Source of the DNA: a virus
Strand: one strand, 5' to 3'
Length of the DNA stretch: 22,767 nucleotides
Virus record (IMG/VR): IMGVR_UViG_3300025137_000322
Coordinates: 1-22,767 of that record
In this document: in pieces, positions 14,598 through 22,767 of the stretch
How the letters are laid out: each line of letters begins with the position of its first letter
Numbering within the stretch: the first letter of the stretch is position 1
Notes under the pieces: model-generated
Seen by the model: the letters and a program-made list of their open reading frames with translations, nothing else
Told to the model about the DNA's origin: nothing
The model's database searches: none
Program-made: the position numbers and the translations under genes

Positions 14598-17156
14598 ATG
14601 GCATTAAAAGCACTATTAACAAACCTGGAACAAGGTATACAAGCTTACCCTAATAATAATACTCCTTCAACTTCAGGAGGTTTTAATTATGGTAAATCGT
14701 ATTCTCCAATTTTTGAAGGTGTTTTTAGACAACGTAATTTTAAATTTGGAGAAGGCTCAGCCTATGATAGACCAGGACAAGAATTCAGTAGAGAACCTTT
14801 AATTGGTAAAAATATAGATATACCAGGCCCAGATGATGTCCCAGGAGCAGGAGGATTTTTAGACCTTATTAGTGGTTTAACAGATGGTTTTGTACGTGGT
14901 GGTATAGTTAATGCTTTATCAAGATCTGCTAAAGATGTAGCTCGTATTACTAAATTTTATTTAACTTCAAGAGGTATAGGTTTTTTAGCTAAAAATGTTG
15001 CATTACAACTTACAAATCCTAGAATACCAGTTGGAAATACTTCACTTTTTGGAATAGATTTAGATAGAAATAGAACTTTTAACGCAGGATTAAATTTAAT
15101 AGCTCAAGCAGGTGTTAATTTTAGTGGTATTCATTTTGATAGATCAGGAGCAACACCTGTATGGCCCGATGAGGACAAATACGAAAAATATTATGGACCT
15201 GCAGGAATGTCTCCAATTGATAGAGGAACAGATGGAGTAAATTTTGGTGAAAAAGATAGAAATAAGGGTATAACTCTAGGAAATAGACTTTTAACTTTAT
15301 ATGATACTTCTATATTAGGAAATGTAAATAATCCCCCTGCTGAAAAAGGTAAAGTAGGACAGTTTTTTCAAGGTATAGGAAATAAAATAAAAGAACTAAC
15401 AGGAAGAGGAGGAGAAGAATTATATGCTTATAATGGAGGTCCTGGTTCACTTTATGGTATAGGAAAAACAAGAATTTTAAGAGCAACAAACACAAGAACA
15501 GAAGACCTAAATATAGATTACGATTTTCATTTAATATCAGATAAAGATGCTCAAGGCAGAACTGTTAATGCAGAAGCAGGTTATATACCTTTTAAATATA
15601 GAGGCGCAGATTCATCTATAGACATATATCAGAATAGATTATTTGCTAATTCACCAAAATCTCAATATATAGGTATGCCTAAATCATTTCTTGATGTTTA
15701 TGGAAATGTTGATAATAATACAAATCCTTTTTCTTATAGTGTATTTGCTTCAAATGAATTTGCTAGATGGCCTGATTATTTAAGTGATTCAGCTAATTCA
15801 CTAGGGATTATGCTTTATAGTTCTATAACAAAAATAGGAGTTACAGATCCTGATTCATCAAAAATCAGAGATTTTAGATCAAGAAAAAGAAGTCAGGGAG
15901 TATATAGAATGCCTAGTACCAATTATCAAAAAGATGCTATTGGAATGAAAGCTAAATTTTATAGAGAATCTAGGGTAAATACAGGTAATCCAGGACAATT
16001 AAAACAAAAACAAGGTTTTAATTATAATGTATATGATAGTAGAACAATAGATAAAATTAATGCTTTAGATATAATTAGAGTAAAAGACAGTAATTTTACA
16101 GATCAAGCCTTTAGAGATTTAATTAGATTTAGAATTGAAGCTGTAGACGCAGACAAACCTACAGAATCTGATACTATGGTATTTAGAGCATTTTTAGATG
16201 ATTATTCAGATAATTATACTGGTAACTGGAATGCTTTTACATACAATGGTAGAGGGGAAGAATTATACACTTATTCGGGTTTTAAACGTGATATAAGCTT
16301 TAGTTTTAAAATAGCAGCCCAATCTCGTCATGAAATGATGCCTTTATATAGAAAATTAAATTTTCTAGTATCTCAAACAGCACCAGATTATAAAGGTACA
16401 AGAATGAGAGGTAATTTTGTTAAACTTACTATTGGTTCTTTAGTAGATAGAACACCAGGTATTATAACAAAAGTAGGTTTACAATGGCAAAAAGATTATC
16501 CTTGGGAAATTAATATAGATGGTCCTGAAAATGGAAAAGATAAAGAAATGCAAGTATTACCTCATGTATTAGATGTTTCTGTTTCCTTTACACCAGTACA
16601 TAACTTTATACCTAAAAAATCTATTACAAGTTCTCCATTTATATTCAAACATGAAAGAAATAATGCTATGAGAGAAGAAGAAAAATGGTATAAAAAAGGA
16701 GCAGCTCAAAATTTACAAGAAGCTACCCCAGAAGGTCAAAGAAATGGTATGGGAGATAATTTAATCCCAATAGATTCAGTTCCTGAAGAATCAGTAGCAG
16801 CTGATAATGCAAGAAAACAATCAGAACAAGATGCTGAAATTAAAAGATTCCAAGAACAAGAAGCAGCAGAAAGAAAAGCAATAGAAGATGCTAAAAAAGC
16901 AGAAGAAAGAAAAGCAAGAGAAGCTTTATATCCTGAAGATGATGAATGGGTAGATATAGAAGAAGAAGAAGAAGATGATTTAGAACCTTTTGATACAGCA
17001 GCCATAGCAGCTAATAATCAAGAATTTAAAGATAAATCAGCAGCTTTTCAAAAAGAACAAAATAAACCTATAGCACTTGAACCTATTGCAGTTCAAAAAT
17101 TAGAAACAGGAATTAGTATACCTAGATATTTACAAAAAGTTGAAATGCCTGAATAA
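14598..17156 (+). CDS. Large baseplate/tail structural protein, possibly tube-initiator-like
   Basis: An 852-residue protein starting 6 bases after the preceding stop (TAATAA then AATATGG). The N-terminal 100 residues are Gly/Pro/Asn-rich. A helix-rich stretch (about 85-140) follows, then a long region without recognised motifs. The most family-like part is 578-672: HEMMPLYRKLNFLVSQ, TIGSLVDRTPGIIT, PWEINIDGP (635-643) and LPHVLDVSVSFTPVHNFIP (654-672). This looks like the beta-barrel of tail-tube or baseplate-cap proteins (gp48/gp54-like role), but that is inference from layout and style. From about 736 to 800 it is highly charged and helical (KRFQEQEAAERKAIEDAKKA), followed by an acidic run. 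The next gene, gp53-like, begins 6 bases after its stop, supporting a baseplate job. Confidence 0.6.
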   Translation: MALKALLTNLEQGIQAYPNNNTPSTSGGFNYGKSYSPIFEGVFRQRNFKFGEGSAYDRPGQEFSREPLIGKNIDIPGPDDVPGAGGFLDLISGLTDGFVRGGIVNALSRSAKDVARITKFYLTSRGIGFLAKNVALQLTNPRIPVGNTSLFGIDLDRNRTFNAGLNLIAQAGVNFSGIHFDRSGATPVWPDEDKYEKYYGPAGMSPIDRGTDGVNFGEKDRNKGITLGNRLLTLYDTSILGNVNNPPAEKGKVGQFFQGIGNKIKELTGRGGEELYAYNGGPGSLYGIGKTRILRATNTRTEDLNIDYDFHLISDKDAQGRTVNAEAGYIPFKYRGADSSIDIYQNRLFANSPKSQYIGMPKSFLDVYGNVDNNTNPFSYSVFASNEFARWPDYLSDSANSLGIMLYSSITKIGVTDPDSSKIRDFRSRKRSQGVYRMPSTNYQKDAIGMKAKFYRESRVNTGNPGQLKQKQGFNYNVYDSRTIDKINALDIIRVKDSNFTDQAFRDLIRFRIEAVDADKPTESDTMVFRAFLDDYSDNYTGNWNAFTYNGRGEELYTYSGFKRDISFSFKIAAQSRHEMMPLYRKLNFLVSQTAPDYKGTRMRGNFVKLTIGSLVDRTPGIITKVGLQWQKDYPWEINIDGPENGKDKEMQVLPHVLDVSVSFTPVHNFIPKKSITSSPFIFKHERNNAMREEEKWYKKGAAQNLQEATPEGQRNGMGDNLIPIDSVPEESVAADNARKQSEQDAEIKRFQEQEAAERKAIEDAKKAEERKAREALYPEDDEWVDIEEEEEDDLEPFDTAAIAANNQEFKDKSAAFQKEQNKPIALEPIAVQKLETGISIPRYLQKVEMPE

Positions 17157-17162
17157 TAAATT

Positions 17163-17462
17163 ATGAATAGATTATCATCATTAACAAAAAAGATTAATTC
17201 TAAAGGAAGATACTATAGATATGCTAAATATCCTGTGGTTCCCTTATCTTTTAGTGATATATATATTATAACTAGAAAAGAAGATAGATTAGATTTACTA
17301 GCAGACCAATTTTATGGTGATACAGAATTATGGTGGATAATAACTATGGCTAATTTAGGTAAAATAAAAAGAGATTCTTTTTTTGTAGAAGGTGGTTTAC
17401 AAATTAGAATTCCCCAAGATACACAATCTATAATTGATGAATATAATAGAATAAATTCTTAA
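17163..17462 (+). CDS. gp53: Baseplate wedge protein, gp53/LysM-like
   Basis: A 99-residue protein. Residues 20-95 hold a conserved pattern: YPVVPLSFSDIYIITRKEDR, then LDLLADQFYGDTELWWIITMA, NLG, and finally LQIRIP near the C-terminus. The combination of a D-R-LD-LA-x-YG-D-LWW-I core with a closing -IRIP strand is the LysM-like fold of gp53 and tail protein X, which clamps baseplate wedges around the hub. T4 gp53 has 196 residues, so this is a minimal version with essentially only the LysM-like part. It is packed between two large baseplate genes, with 6 bases before and 3 bases after. The call is fairly sure. Confidence 0.75.
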   Translation: MNRLSSLTKKINSKGRYYRYAKYPVVPLSFSDIYIITRKEDRLDLLADQFYGDTELWWIITMANLGKIKRDSFFVEGGLQIRIPQDTQSIIDEYNRINS

Positions 17463-17465
17463 AAT

Positions 17466-20400
17466 ATGTCTATATTTAAAGAAAGTTTTAAAAATTTTGT
17501 TAGAAAACAAATCAAAATAAGAGAAGCAATAATTTCTCATGGTAATAAACAAGGAGAAGCCCGTACAAATTCCCCTATAGTAGATTTATCTAATTTAGGG
17601 GGTCCTAAAGAATTAACACTTCCTTCACATGCTTTTTATACTAATACTATTAATAGACAATGTACTATTAGAATGTCTTCTGGAGTTGACTTAAAAGAAA
17701 CTAATGAATTAATTAAAAATAATTCTAATCCCTATGAAAGATTAGATGATTTAAAAGGAGAAGGTTTAGCTTTAAGATATGTGTTAGAAGGAGGTACTAC
17801 TATGATAGATAAATCTATAAAACAAGTAGAAGTAGAAGCAGAAGGAACCCACACAGGTACTAAATCAGTAACAGAAACTGTATTTAAAACAGCCCCACGT
17901 TCGGGTTTTACAGGTGCAAGTAAAAATAAATTTGGTCAAACATATGGGGATCCTTCAATTAGAGCAAATTCACAAGATGGTTATGGAATAGTACCTATGC
18001 CAGGTATTGTAGATGCAGACATAAAAACTAAATCAGCTTACGGTTCACTTAGAGAAATTAAAGTAAACTTTGTTTGTTATAATATAAGACAACTTGAAAT
18101 TTTAGAATTACTTTATATGAGACCAGGTTATCCTGTTTTAGTAGAATGGGGTTGGACTCCTTTTATTGATAATGAAGGTAAAAGAAGATCAGATTTTCCT
18201 TTCATTAGCGAATGGTGGGATCAAAATTCTTCAACTAATGTAATTAATAAAAAAATTATAGAAAGAAAAATAGACACTGGAGGTAACTATGATGGAGTAA
18301 TAGGATTAGTAAAAAACTTTAATTACAAAGCTAGAGCAGATGGAGGTTTTGATTGTACTACAGAACTAACAGGAATGGGTGAAATATTACAAGGTTTAAA
18401 AGGTAAAGACGATGTATTAGGTGAATCAGGAAGATATGAAACCGCTTTAGAACAATTTTATAAAATATTAAAAACATATTCTCAATATAAAGATAGATCA
18501 ACAATAGATGAAGATGAAAATCTTACACTAAGAACAATTGTTAGATTAAGAAATGCAGCATATAAAGCTTTTGGAGAAGGAACAAGAGGAAAAATTAGAA
18601 GTAATTTAGCTAGTTTTTTAGATTTAGATTTTTTAAAAGAAAATGAAAAAGAAATTGATGATACCATATATGGACGTTTTAAAGATGTAGATACTAATAA
18701 AGAAACAGCAGATCAAGTACTCGAAAGTTTTTTATTAAGAAATGACCAAGATTTAATTGTTGAACAAGATCCTGAAGATGAAGATGAAGTAATAGCTAGT
18801 GTAAAATCCAAAAATACTTATATTAGATGGGATTTTTTAGCACATGTAATGAATTCTACTATAATAGAAAAAAACGAAACAGAAGATAGTCCTCTTCTAT
18901 ATTTTAAAACAGACATTATAGTTAATGAAGATAGAGAAATTATAAAAAATACAGATGGTTCTACTTCTATAGAGGGTAAGCATATAGAACCATTAGCATA
19001 TACTACTAAACGATTATCCCCTGAAGTTAAAGATGAATTTAAAAGACTTTACAATGGGGCAATATCTAAAAATAGATCAAATGGATGGTTTGGTTATGGA
19101 AATGATCAATTTAAAGAATATTTTGGTGAAAGTGCAGAAGCTATAAATGATGGTTTTGATGGAATTGAAGATTTAATAGATAAAGTAAGAGAAACAGGAA
19201 TTGATTCTTTTGATAAATTAACTAGAGATGATTATTTAGATATGTCAATAGATCCTACAATATGTATGTTACCTCATCAAATGAGATTTATAAAAGAAAA
19301 AGGAAAGGATCCTAATATTCAAGCATTTTTTAATAGACCTCAACCACAGTTTGCTTTTGATGGTATAGGAAATCCTAAAGATAAAAATAAAGCAACTAAG
19401 TATAAAGAGATTATAGAAATGTGTAATTATGATATTAAAAAAGGAATAGAAGGAATATCAGAAAGACAAATAGGCCATATATTTTTAAATGTTGACCATT
19501 TAGATAGAGTTTATAAATCAATGAGATATAATACAACTTTAGATGCGGGAGGTGTAGATCAATCAATAAATGATAATTTTAATATGTTTGATTATATTAA
19601 AAAAATATTTGATGATGTAAATGCTTCTTGTGGGGGTCAACATAGATTTGAATTATCAACAGATAATGAAAGAGGTAATGTAGTTAGAGTAATAGACATT
19701 CAATATCAACCTGAAGCCAAAGTAGAGTTAGATATTAAAGAAGGAAAAATAATAGAACTAAATATTCAAAGTAATGATTCTATATTTAGAGATTATGTAT
19801 ATACTTCAACCGTACCTAGTAGTTTAATGTCTTCAATTGGTGTAGTAGCCCAAAACCCTGATGCTATATCTTCGGTAGAACAATCTACATTTTCGGCCTT
19901 AAATAAAAATATTAAAAATAGATTTTCAACTCCCCCAGAAAAACCACCAAGATTAACATCAGCTGAAAAACAAGATAAAGCTAAAAAAGAAGCTGAACAA
20001 AAAAAGACATTAATAGAAAACCAACAAGCTTCAAGAACAGCATTTGAATTAAGTATGATGGATGCTTTTAAAGCTTTTATAAGTTTAAAATTATTTTATA
20101 TAGAGGTTTTAAAGGGTGAAATGACAGATATAGACAATCATGGAAATGCTAAAGAAAGTAATGAAATTTCAAAACAAAAACAAAACCTTAAAACTATTAT
20201 TAACCAAATAACTAAATTAGAAACTAGACACCTAACAGATGGTTTATATGCAGATGGAACTGGTTTTATTAAAGGAGATGTAAAAAGAAAACCAACACAA
20301 CAAGTTTCAGATATTATACCTTTAAAATTTAATGCACAATTAGATGGTATAGGAGGAATTGTAATAGGAAATGTCTTTAAAATAAATCCATCAAGATTAC

Positions 20401-21416
20401 CTGCTGCTTATAAAAAAACAGAAGGAAGACATATTTTATTTATTACAATGGCTGAAGATCAAAAAATAACATCAGGCCAAGATTGGACCACTACTATTTC
20501 GGGACAATTAACTATAATAGCTCCTGATGTAGATAAACAAGCTACAGGAACTAAAATTAAAAGAGATGGTACTGGAGGTAATGGTGGGGGAAGTGGACAA
20601 GCAGGAGCAGTAGCTGCTGTAGCAGCTGCAAAATATGAAACTACTAAAACTGAAACAGTAGAAGAAATTAAAGTAGAAGAAAAAACACCAGAGCAAGAAC
20701 AATTAGAACAACAAGATAGATGTGCTCCAGGACAATATTTTGATGAAGAACTACAAACTTGTGTTACTGAGATGACAGCCGATGTTAATGAAGAAAAATC
20801 TCTTGTAGGATATGAAGATTGGAAAAAAACATTCTTTAAGTATTTAGAAAATGTTGGTTATATTGATTATTATATAGATAGGATAGGAGGATATAAGTTA
20901 GACGCTAATGGGGGCCCTCGATATAATAGAAAAACAACAGGTGATGGCTCTGAAATAATTACAAATACAGGAGATAAATTATTTACAAGTGCTATGGGGT
21001 ATATTAAACAACAAAAAGTACTAGGTAAAAATGTTAAAACACAATATAAAGGTCAGCATTTTTTAGATGAATTAGAAAAAGAATTTGAAAATAAAGTGTT
21101 TCCAGCTTTCTTTTCAGGAGGTGTAACTTATGATTTTATTGATGTAGAAGATTACCATCATACTATAATAGAGGATAATGATTTTTTCACTGAAGAATCA
21201 CATAGTCTTATAATTAAAAGTGCAAAAATAAATCCATTTACAGTAGAAGGTATTGAAGCTGAAAGACTTAAGGCACCAACGGGAGGATGGCCTTCAGATA
21301 AAATCCCTCCAGGTAATGATCCAAATGCAGATATAATTAGAAAAAACCCTAAAGAGTATGATATAACAATTGATCAAAGTATAGTAAAAGATTTTGAAGA
21401 TTACGATAAATTATAA
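17466..21416 (+). CDS. Very large baseplate hub-like protein
   Basis: A 1316-residue protein beginning 3 bases after the gp53-like stop. The N-terminal region contains MPGIVDADI (178-186), then an SLREIKVNF strand, LEILELLYMRPGYPVLVEWGW (ending near 230) and a following TPFI. It reads as a beta-rich hub domain. The region 300-930 is mixed and helical with charged loops. Residues 960-982 (DGIGGIVIGNVFKINPSRLP, then AAY) and DWTTTISGQLTI (about 1010-1021) resemble the end of hub proteins, where a small beta-domain binds the tube. A low-complexity linker (about 1026-1085, Gly-rich, then Ala/Val, then Thr/Glu/Lys) follows. C1086-x12-C1099 (CAPGQYFDEELQTC) makes a small two-cysteine knob, and a separate C-terminal domain of about 200 residues ends the protein. 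Hub identity is inferred; no lysozyme motif was found. Confidence 0.6.
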   Translation: MSIFKESFKNFVRKQIKIREAIISHGNKQGEARTNSPIVDLSNLGGPKELTLPSHAFYTNTINRQCTIRMSSGVDLKETNELIKNNSNPYERLDDLKGEGLALRYVLEGGTTMIDKSIKQVEVEAEGTHTGTKSVTETVFKTAPRSGFTGASKNKFGQTYGDPSIRANSQDGYGIVPMPGIVDADIKTKSAYGSLREIKVNFVCYNIRQLEILELLYMRPGYPVLVEWGWTPFIDNEGKRRSDFPFISEWWDQNSSTNVINKKIIERKIDTGGNYDGVIGLVKNFNYKARADGGFDCTTELTGMGEILQGLKGKDDVLGESGRYETALEQFYKILKTYSQYKDRSTIDEDENLTLRTIVRLRNAAYKAFGEGTRGKIRSNLASFLDLDFLKENEKEIDDTIYGRFKDVDTNKETADQVLESFLLRNDQDLIVEQDPEDEDEVIASVKSKNTYIRWDFLAHVMNSTIIEKNETEDSPLLYFKTDIIVNEDREIIKNTDGSTSIEGKHIEPLAYTTKRLSPEVKDEFKRLYNGAISKNRSNGWFGYGNDQFKEYFGESAEAINDGFDGIEDLIDKVRETGIDSFDKLTRDDYLDMSIDPTICMLPHQMRFIKEKGKDPNIQAFFNRPQPQFAFDGIGNPKDKNKATKYKEIIEMCNYDIKKGIEGISERQIGHIFLNVDHLDRVYKSMRYNTTLDAGGVDQSINDNFNMFDYIKKIFDDVNASCGGQHRFELSTDNERGNVVRVIDIQYQPEAKVELDIKEGKIIELNIQSNDSIFRDYVYTSTVPSSLMSSIGVVAQNPDAISSVEQSTFSALNKNIKNRFSTPPEKPPRLTSAEKQDKAKKEAEQKKTLIENQQASRTAFELSMMDAFKAFISLKLFYIEVLKGEMTDIDNHGNAKESNEISKQKQNLKTIINQITKLETRHLTDGLYADGTGFIKGDVKRKPTQQVSDIIPLKFNAQLDGIGGIVIGNVFKINPSRLPAAYKKTEGRHILFITMAEDQKITSGQDWTTTISGQLTIIAPDVDKQATGTKIKRDGTGGNGGGSGQAGAVAAVAAAKYETTKTETVEEIKVEEKTPEQEQLEQQDRCAPGQYFDEELQTCVTEMTADVNEEKSLVGYEDWKKTFFKYLENVGYIDYYIDRIGGYKLDANGGPRYNRKTTGDGSEIITNTGDKLFTSAMGYIKQQKVLGKNVKTQYKGQHFLDELEKEFENKVFPAFFSGGVTYDFIDVEDYHHTIIEDNDFFTEESHSLIIKSAKINPFTVEGIEAERLKAPTGGWPSDKIPPGNDPNADIIRKNPKEYDITIDQSIVKDFEDYDKL

Positions 21417-21418
21417 AA

Positions 21419-22303
21419 ATGGCAAAATATATTCCAAAATCAAAAATAAACATAAGGGAGGCAGGTCCTGGTGAATTTATTCTTAAAAAAACTAGAAAAC
21501 CCTACACAGGCCCTTACATTGAAACTAGTAAAGGAATATACTATGCTGGTAGTAATCCTCAAAATTTATCTGTAGTTTTAGTTAAACCTAAATCAATACC
21601 AAATAATTTTGGTAAAAATAAAAATACAAGCAAATATAATATTTTAAATAAACAAACATATAGTCTTCTTAAAAACATAAAAAATATAGTAGCTACTAAA
21701 AACATACCTACAGATGATGACTATAAATTAGGAAGTTATAAAAGATATTTTGTAAAAAAAGTAAATGAATTATATGGTTATTTTGAAGTAGATAAAAAAA
21801 CATATGATTCAATAAATAATAAAAAAAAAGAATATAATCACCAATTATATGATGTGGGTCAAATACTTTGGTCTTTAGTAGGTAATGTTAAAAAAACTAA
21901 TAGAGCACAAATATTTTTACAAAGAGAAAATTTCCCTTACTTATATATATTATTTACTAAATTAGATGAGTTTGTAAAAACTGAAAGTAAATTAATAGAA
22001 AATTTATTTACTAAAGGAAAAGAATTATATTATAAAGATGGTAGAGAATATAAAGGAGACTATCATATACACCCAGGTACTGGTCCTATGGTGGGATCTA
22101 AACATACTTCTAAACGACACGAAACATTATATTATGAAGTTCCCCAAGAAAACACCCAAACAGAAGGTGATATTATTTTAGGTAAACCTGTTACTTCTTT
22201 ATCCGAAGTATCTCCTGAATATACACTTAGTACTCCAACCCCCTCTACAAATATTTCTCCAATGGAAGAAATTACTTCTGGTGGTGGAGAAGGTGGTTAT
22301 TAA
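21419..22303 (+). CDS. Conserved-looking baseplate-region protein with HIHP motif, unknown function
   Basis: A 294-residue protein starting 2 bases after the hub-like stop. The N-terminal segment GEFILKKTRKPYTGPYIE (18-35), then TSKGIYYAG (36-44), is echoed by LYYKDGREYKGDYHIHPGTG (203-222), then PMVG (223-226). Both have Tyr-x-Gly-x-Tyr followed by an x-G-x(1-3)-[YV]-x-G ending, so the protein appears to contain two related beta-hairpins. HIHP (216-219) with H229 and H234 could bind a metal, but there is no complete known metalloprotease motif. Between them is a helical, Lys/Asn-rich region. The C-terminus is Pro/Thr/Ser-rich and ends GGGEGGY, similar to the sheath's end. By location it should be a virion or baseplate component. 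Confidence 0.6.
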   Translation: MAKYIPKSKINIREAGPGEFILKKTRKPYTGPYIETSKGIYYAGSNPQNLSVVLVKPKSIPNNFGKNKNTSKYNILNKQTYSLLKNIKNIVATKNIPTDDDYKLGSYKRYFVKKVNELYGYFEVDKKTYDSINNKKKEYNHQLYDVGQILWSLVGNVKKTNRAQIFLQRENFPYLYILFTKLDEFVKTESKLIENLFTKGKELYYKDGREYKGDYHIHPGTGPMVGSKHTSKRHETLYYEVPQENTQTEGDIILGKPVTSLSEVSPEYTLSTPTPSTNISPMEEITSGGGEGGY

Positions 22304-22321
22304 ATAAAATTTTATTACACT

Positions 22322-22344
22322 GATAAGGTATGTTCTATCTTATC
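22322..22344 (+). promoter_or_regulatory. Hairpin around the start codon of the last gene (candidate translational operator)
   Basis: GATAAG (22322-22327) pairs with CTTATC (22339-22344), placing the ATG (22330-22332) in an 11-base loop. A 14-base AT palindrome (22303-22316) lies just upstream. T4 DNA polymerase represses its own translation through an operator hairpin at its start, so the position is suggestive if this gene is a polymerase. The stem is short and mostly A-U. Confidence 0.3.
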
Positions 22345-22767
22345 GAAACAAAAAACCAATTAGACAAACTAGAATTAAAGTTATCTTCTAGTCTAACACG
22401 TTATCTTGAATTCATCCAAGGTAATGATAACACACATCCTGCGTTAGCAGAAATTATAGCTGTGTATCTTGACGTTGATGGTGAAGATTTTATTATACCA
22501 TTAAATCATTTAGAATGTATAAATTGGGATAAAGATGCTATATTAAATGTATTGGCAAATTATAATTTTTGTGTTTTAGATAAAAAAGCCGCTTTACACG
22601 CGGCCCCACACATTTCTTATACGGATATACAACATTCAATACCTTTATTAGACCAACATACAACACAAGCACACCAATGGTATTACCGAAAATTCCCACA
22701 TACTAAGGTAAATAAAATGATACCCGTTGGAAAACACCTAGAGCGCTGCAAACAAAAGTCACACGAT
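22330..22767 (+). CDS. Probable phage DNA polymerase, N-terminal fragment (runs off the right edge)
   Basis: There are 146 codons without a stop to the window end. An in-frame TAA at 22324-22326 and the lack of another early start fix the ATG at 22330. The sequence reads MFYLIETKNQLDKLE, then FIQGNDNTHP, a YLDVDGEDFIIPLNH strand pair, VLDKKAALH and, after a helical stretch, THQ-like WYYRKFPHTKVNKMIPVGKH, LERC. From memory this NDN-HP / DKK-x2-LH / N-x-IP-x2-KH-x-E-x-C pattern belongs to the N-terminal exonuclease-like region of DNA polymerases in marine T4-related phages. I cannot confirm this here, and no complete DxE exonuclease site is visible yet. Its arginines are all CGN, unlike the AGA-rich tail genes, consistent with a different (early, replication) gene class. 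Confidence 0.5.
   Translation, partial: MFYLIETKNQLDKLELKLSSSLTRYLEFIQGNDNTHPALAEIIAVYLDVDGEDFIIPLNHLECINWDKDAILNVLANYNFCVLDKKAALHAAPHISYTDIQHSIPLLDQHTTQAHQWYYRKFPHTKVNKMIPVGKHLERCKQKSHD

Noticed and set aside
22037-22122. JAMM/MPN metalloprotease based on HIHP
   Set aside because: The HIHP stretch lacks the downstream S-x7-S-x2-D pattern of JAMM peptidases; a catalytic call is not supported.
22303-22316. AT palindrome as a terminator
   Set aside because: It is a gapless all-AT palindrome with no GC stem or T tract and is expected by chance in this composition.

Overview
The window looks like the tail-morphogenesis region of an AT-rich tailed phage with a contractile (T4-like, myovirus) tail. 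By eye it is roughly 70% A+T. The anchors are a gp18-type tail sheath, a gp19-type tail tube, a gp26-type hub-assembly protein, a long tape-measure protein and a short gp53/LysM-like baseplate protein. All genes lie on the plus strand with small gaps; no intergenic stretch exceeds about 135 bases. No tRNA, CRISPR array, integrase or insertion sequence was seen. Start codons are preceded by A/T-rich sequence rather than by clear Shine-Dalgarno sites, and several gaps carry a TATATTTA box resembling the Bacteroidota -7 element. A marine Bacteroidota host is therefore my best guess, but it is an inference; other AT-rich marine hosts are not excluded.

Layout from left to right. (1) 2-6594 is a receptor-binding/decoration block. 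It holds a giant repetitive fibre gene entering from the left edge, a methyltransferase whose start overlaps the fibre stop by one base, and a 228-residue adhesin-like structural protein. (2) 6668-10226 holds a small coiled-coil protein, then sheath and tube, the last two each behind a nearly identical promoter-like motif; a strong terminator follows the tube gene. (3) 10325-11363 holds the gp26-like gene and an overlapping +1-frame ORF joined at a run of seven T, probably by programmed frameshifting, closed by a second strong terminator. (4) 11423-13801 is the tape measure. (5) 13830-22303 is a tightly packed baseplate block of five genes (gaps of 2-6 bases), including the gp53-like and a large hub-like protein. 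(6) From 22330 to the right edge is the N-terminal part of a different type of gene, probably a DNA polymerase, with more G+C and different arginine codons.

The genes would cooperate to build the contractile tail: baseplate proteins form the platform, the tape measure with its chaperones sets the length, tube and sheath polymerise, and the fibre block supplies host recognition. The most unusual items are the methyltransferase, which has the hallmarks of the guanidinoacetate/arginine (GAMT/RMT2) branch and is locked translationally to the fibre gene, and the candidate frameshift just ahead of the tape measure. All names come from reading sequence motifs without database searches.
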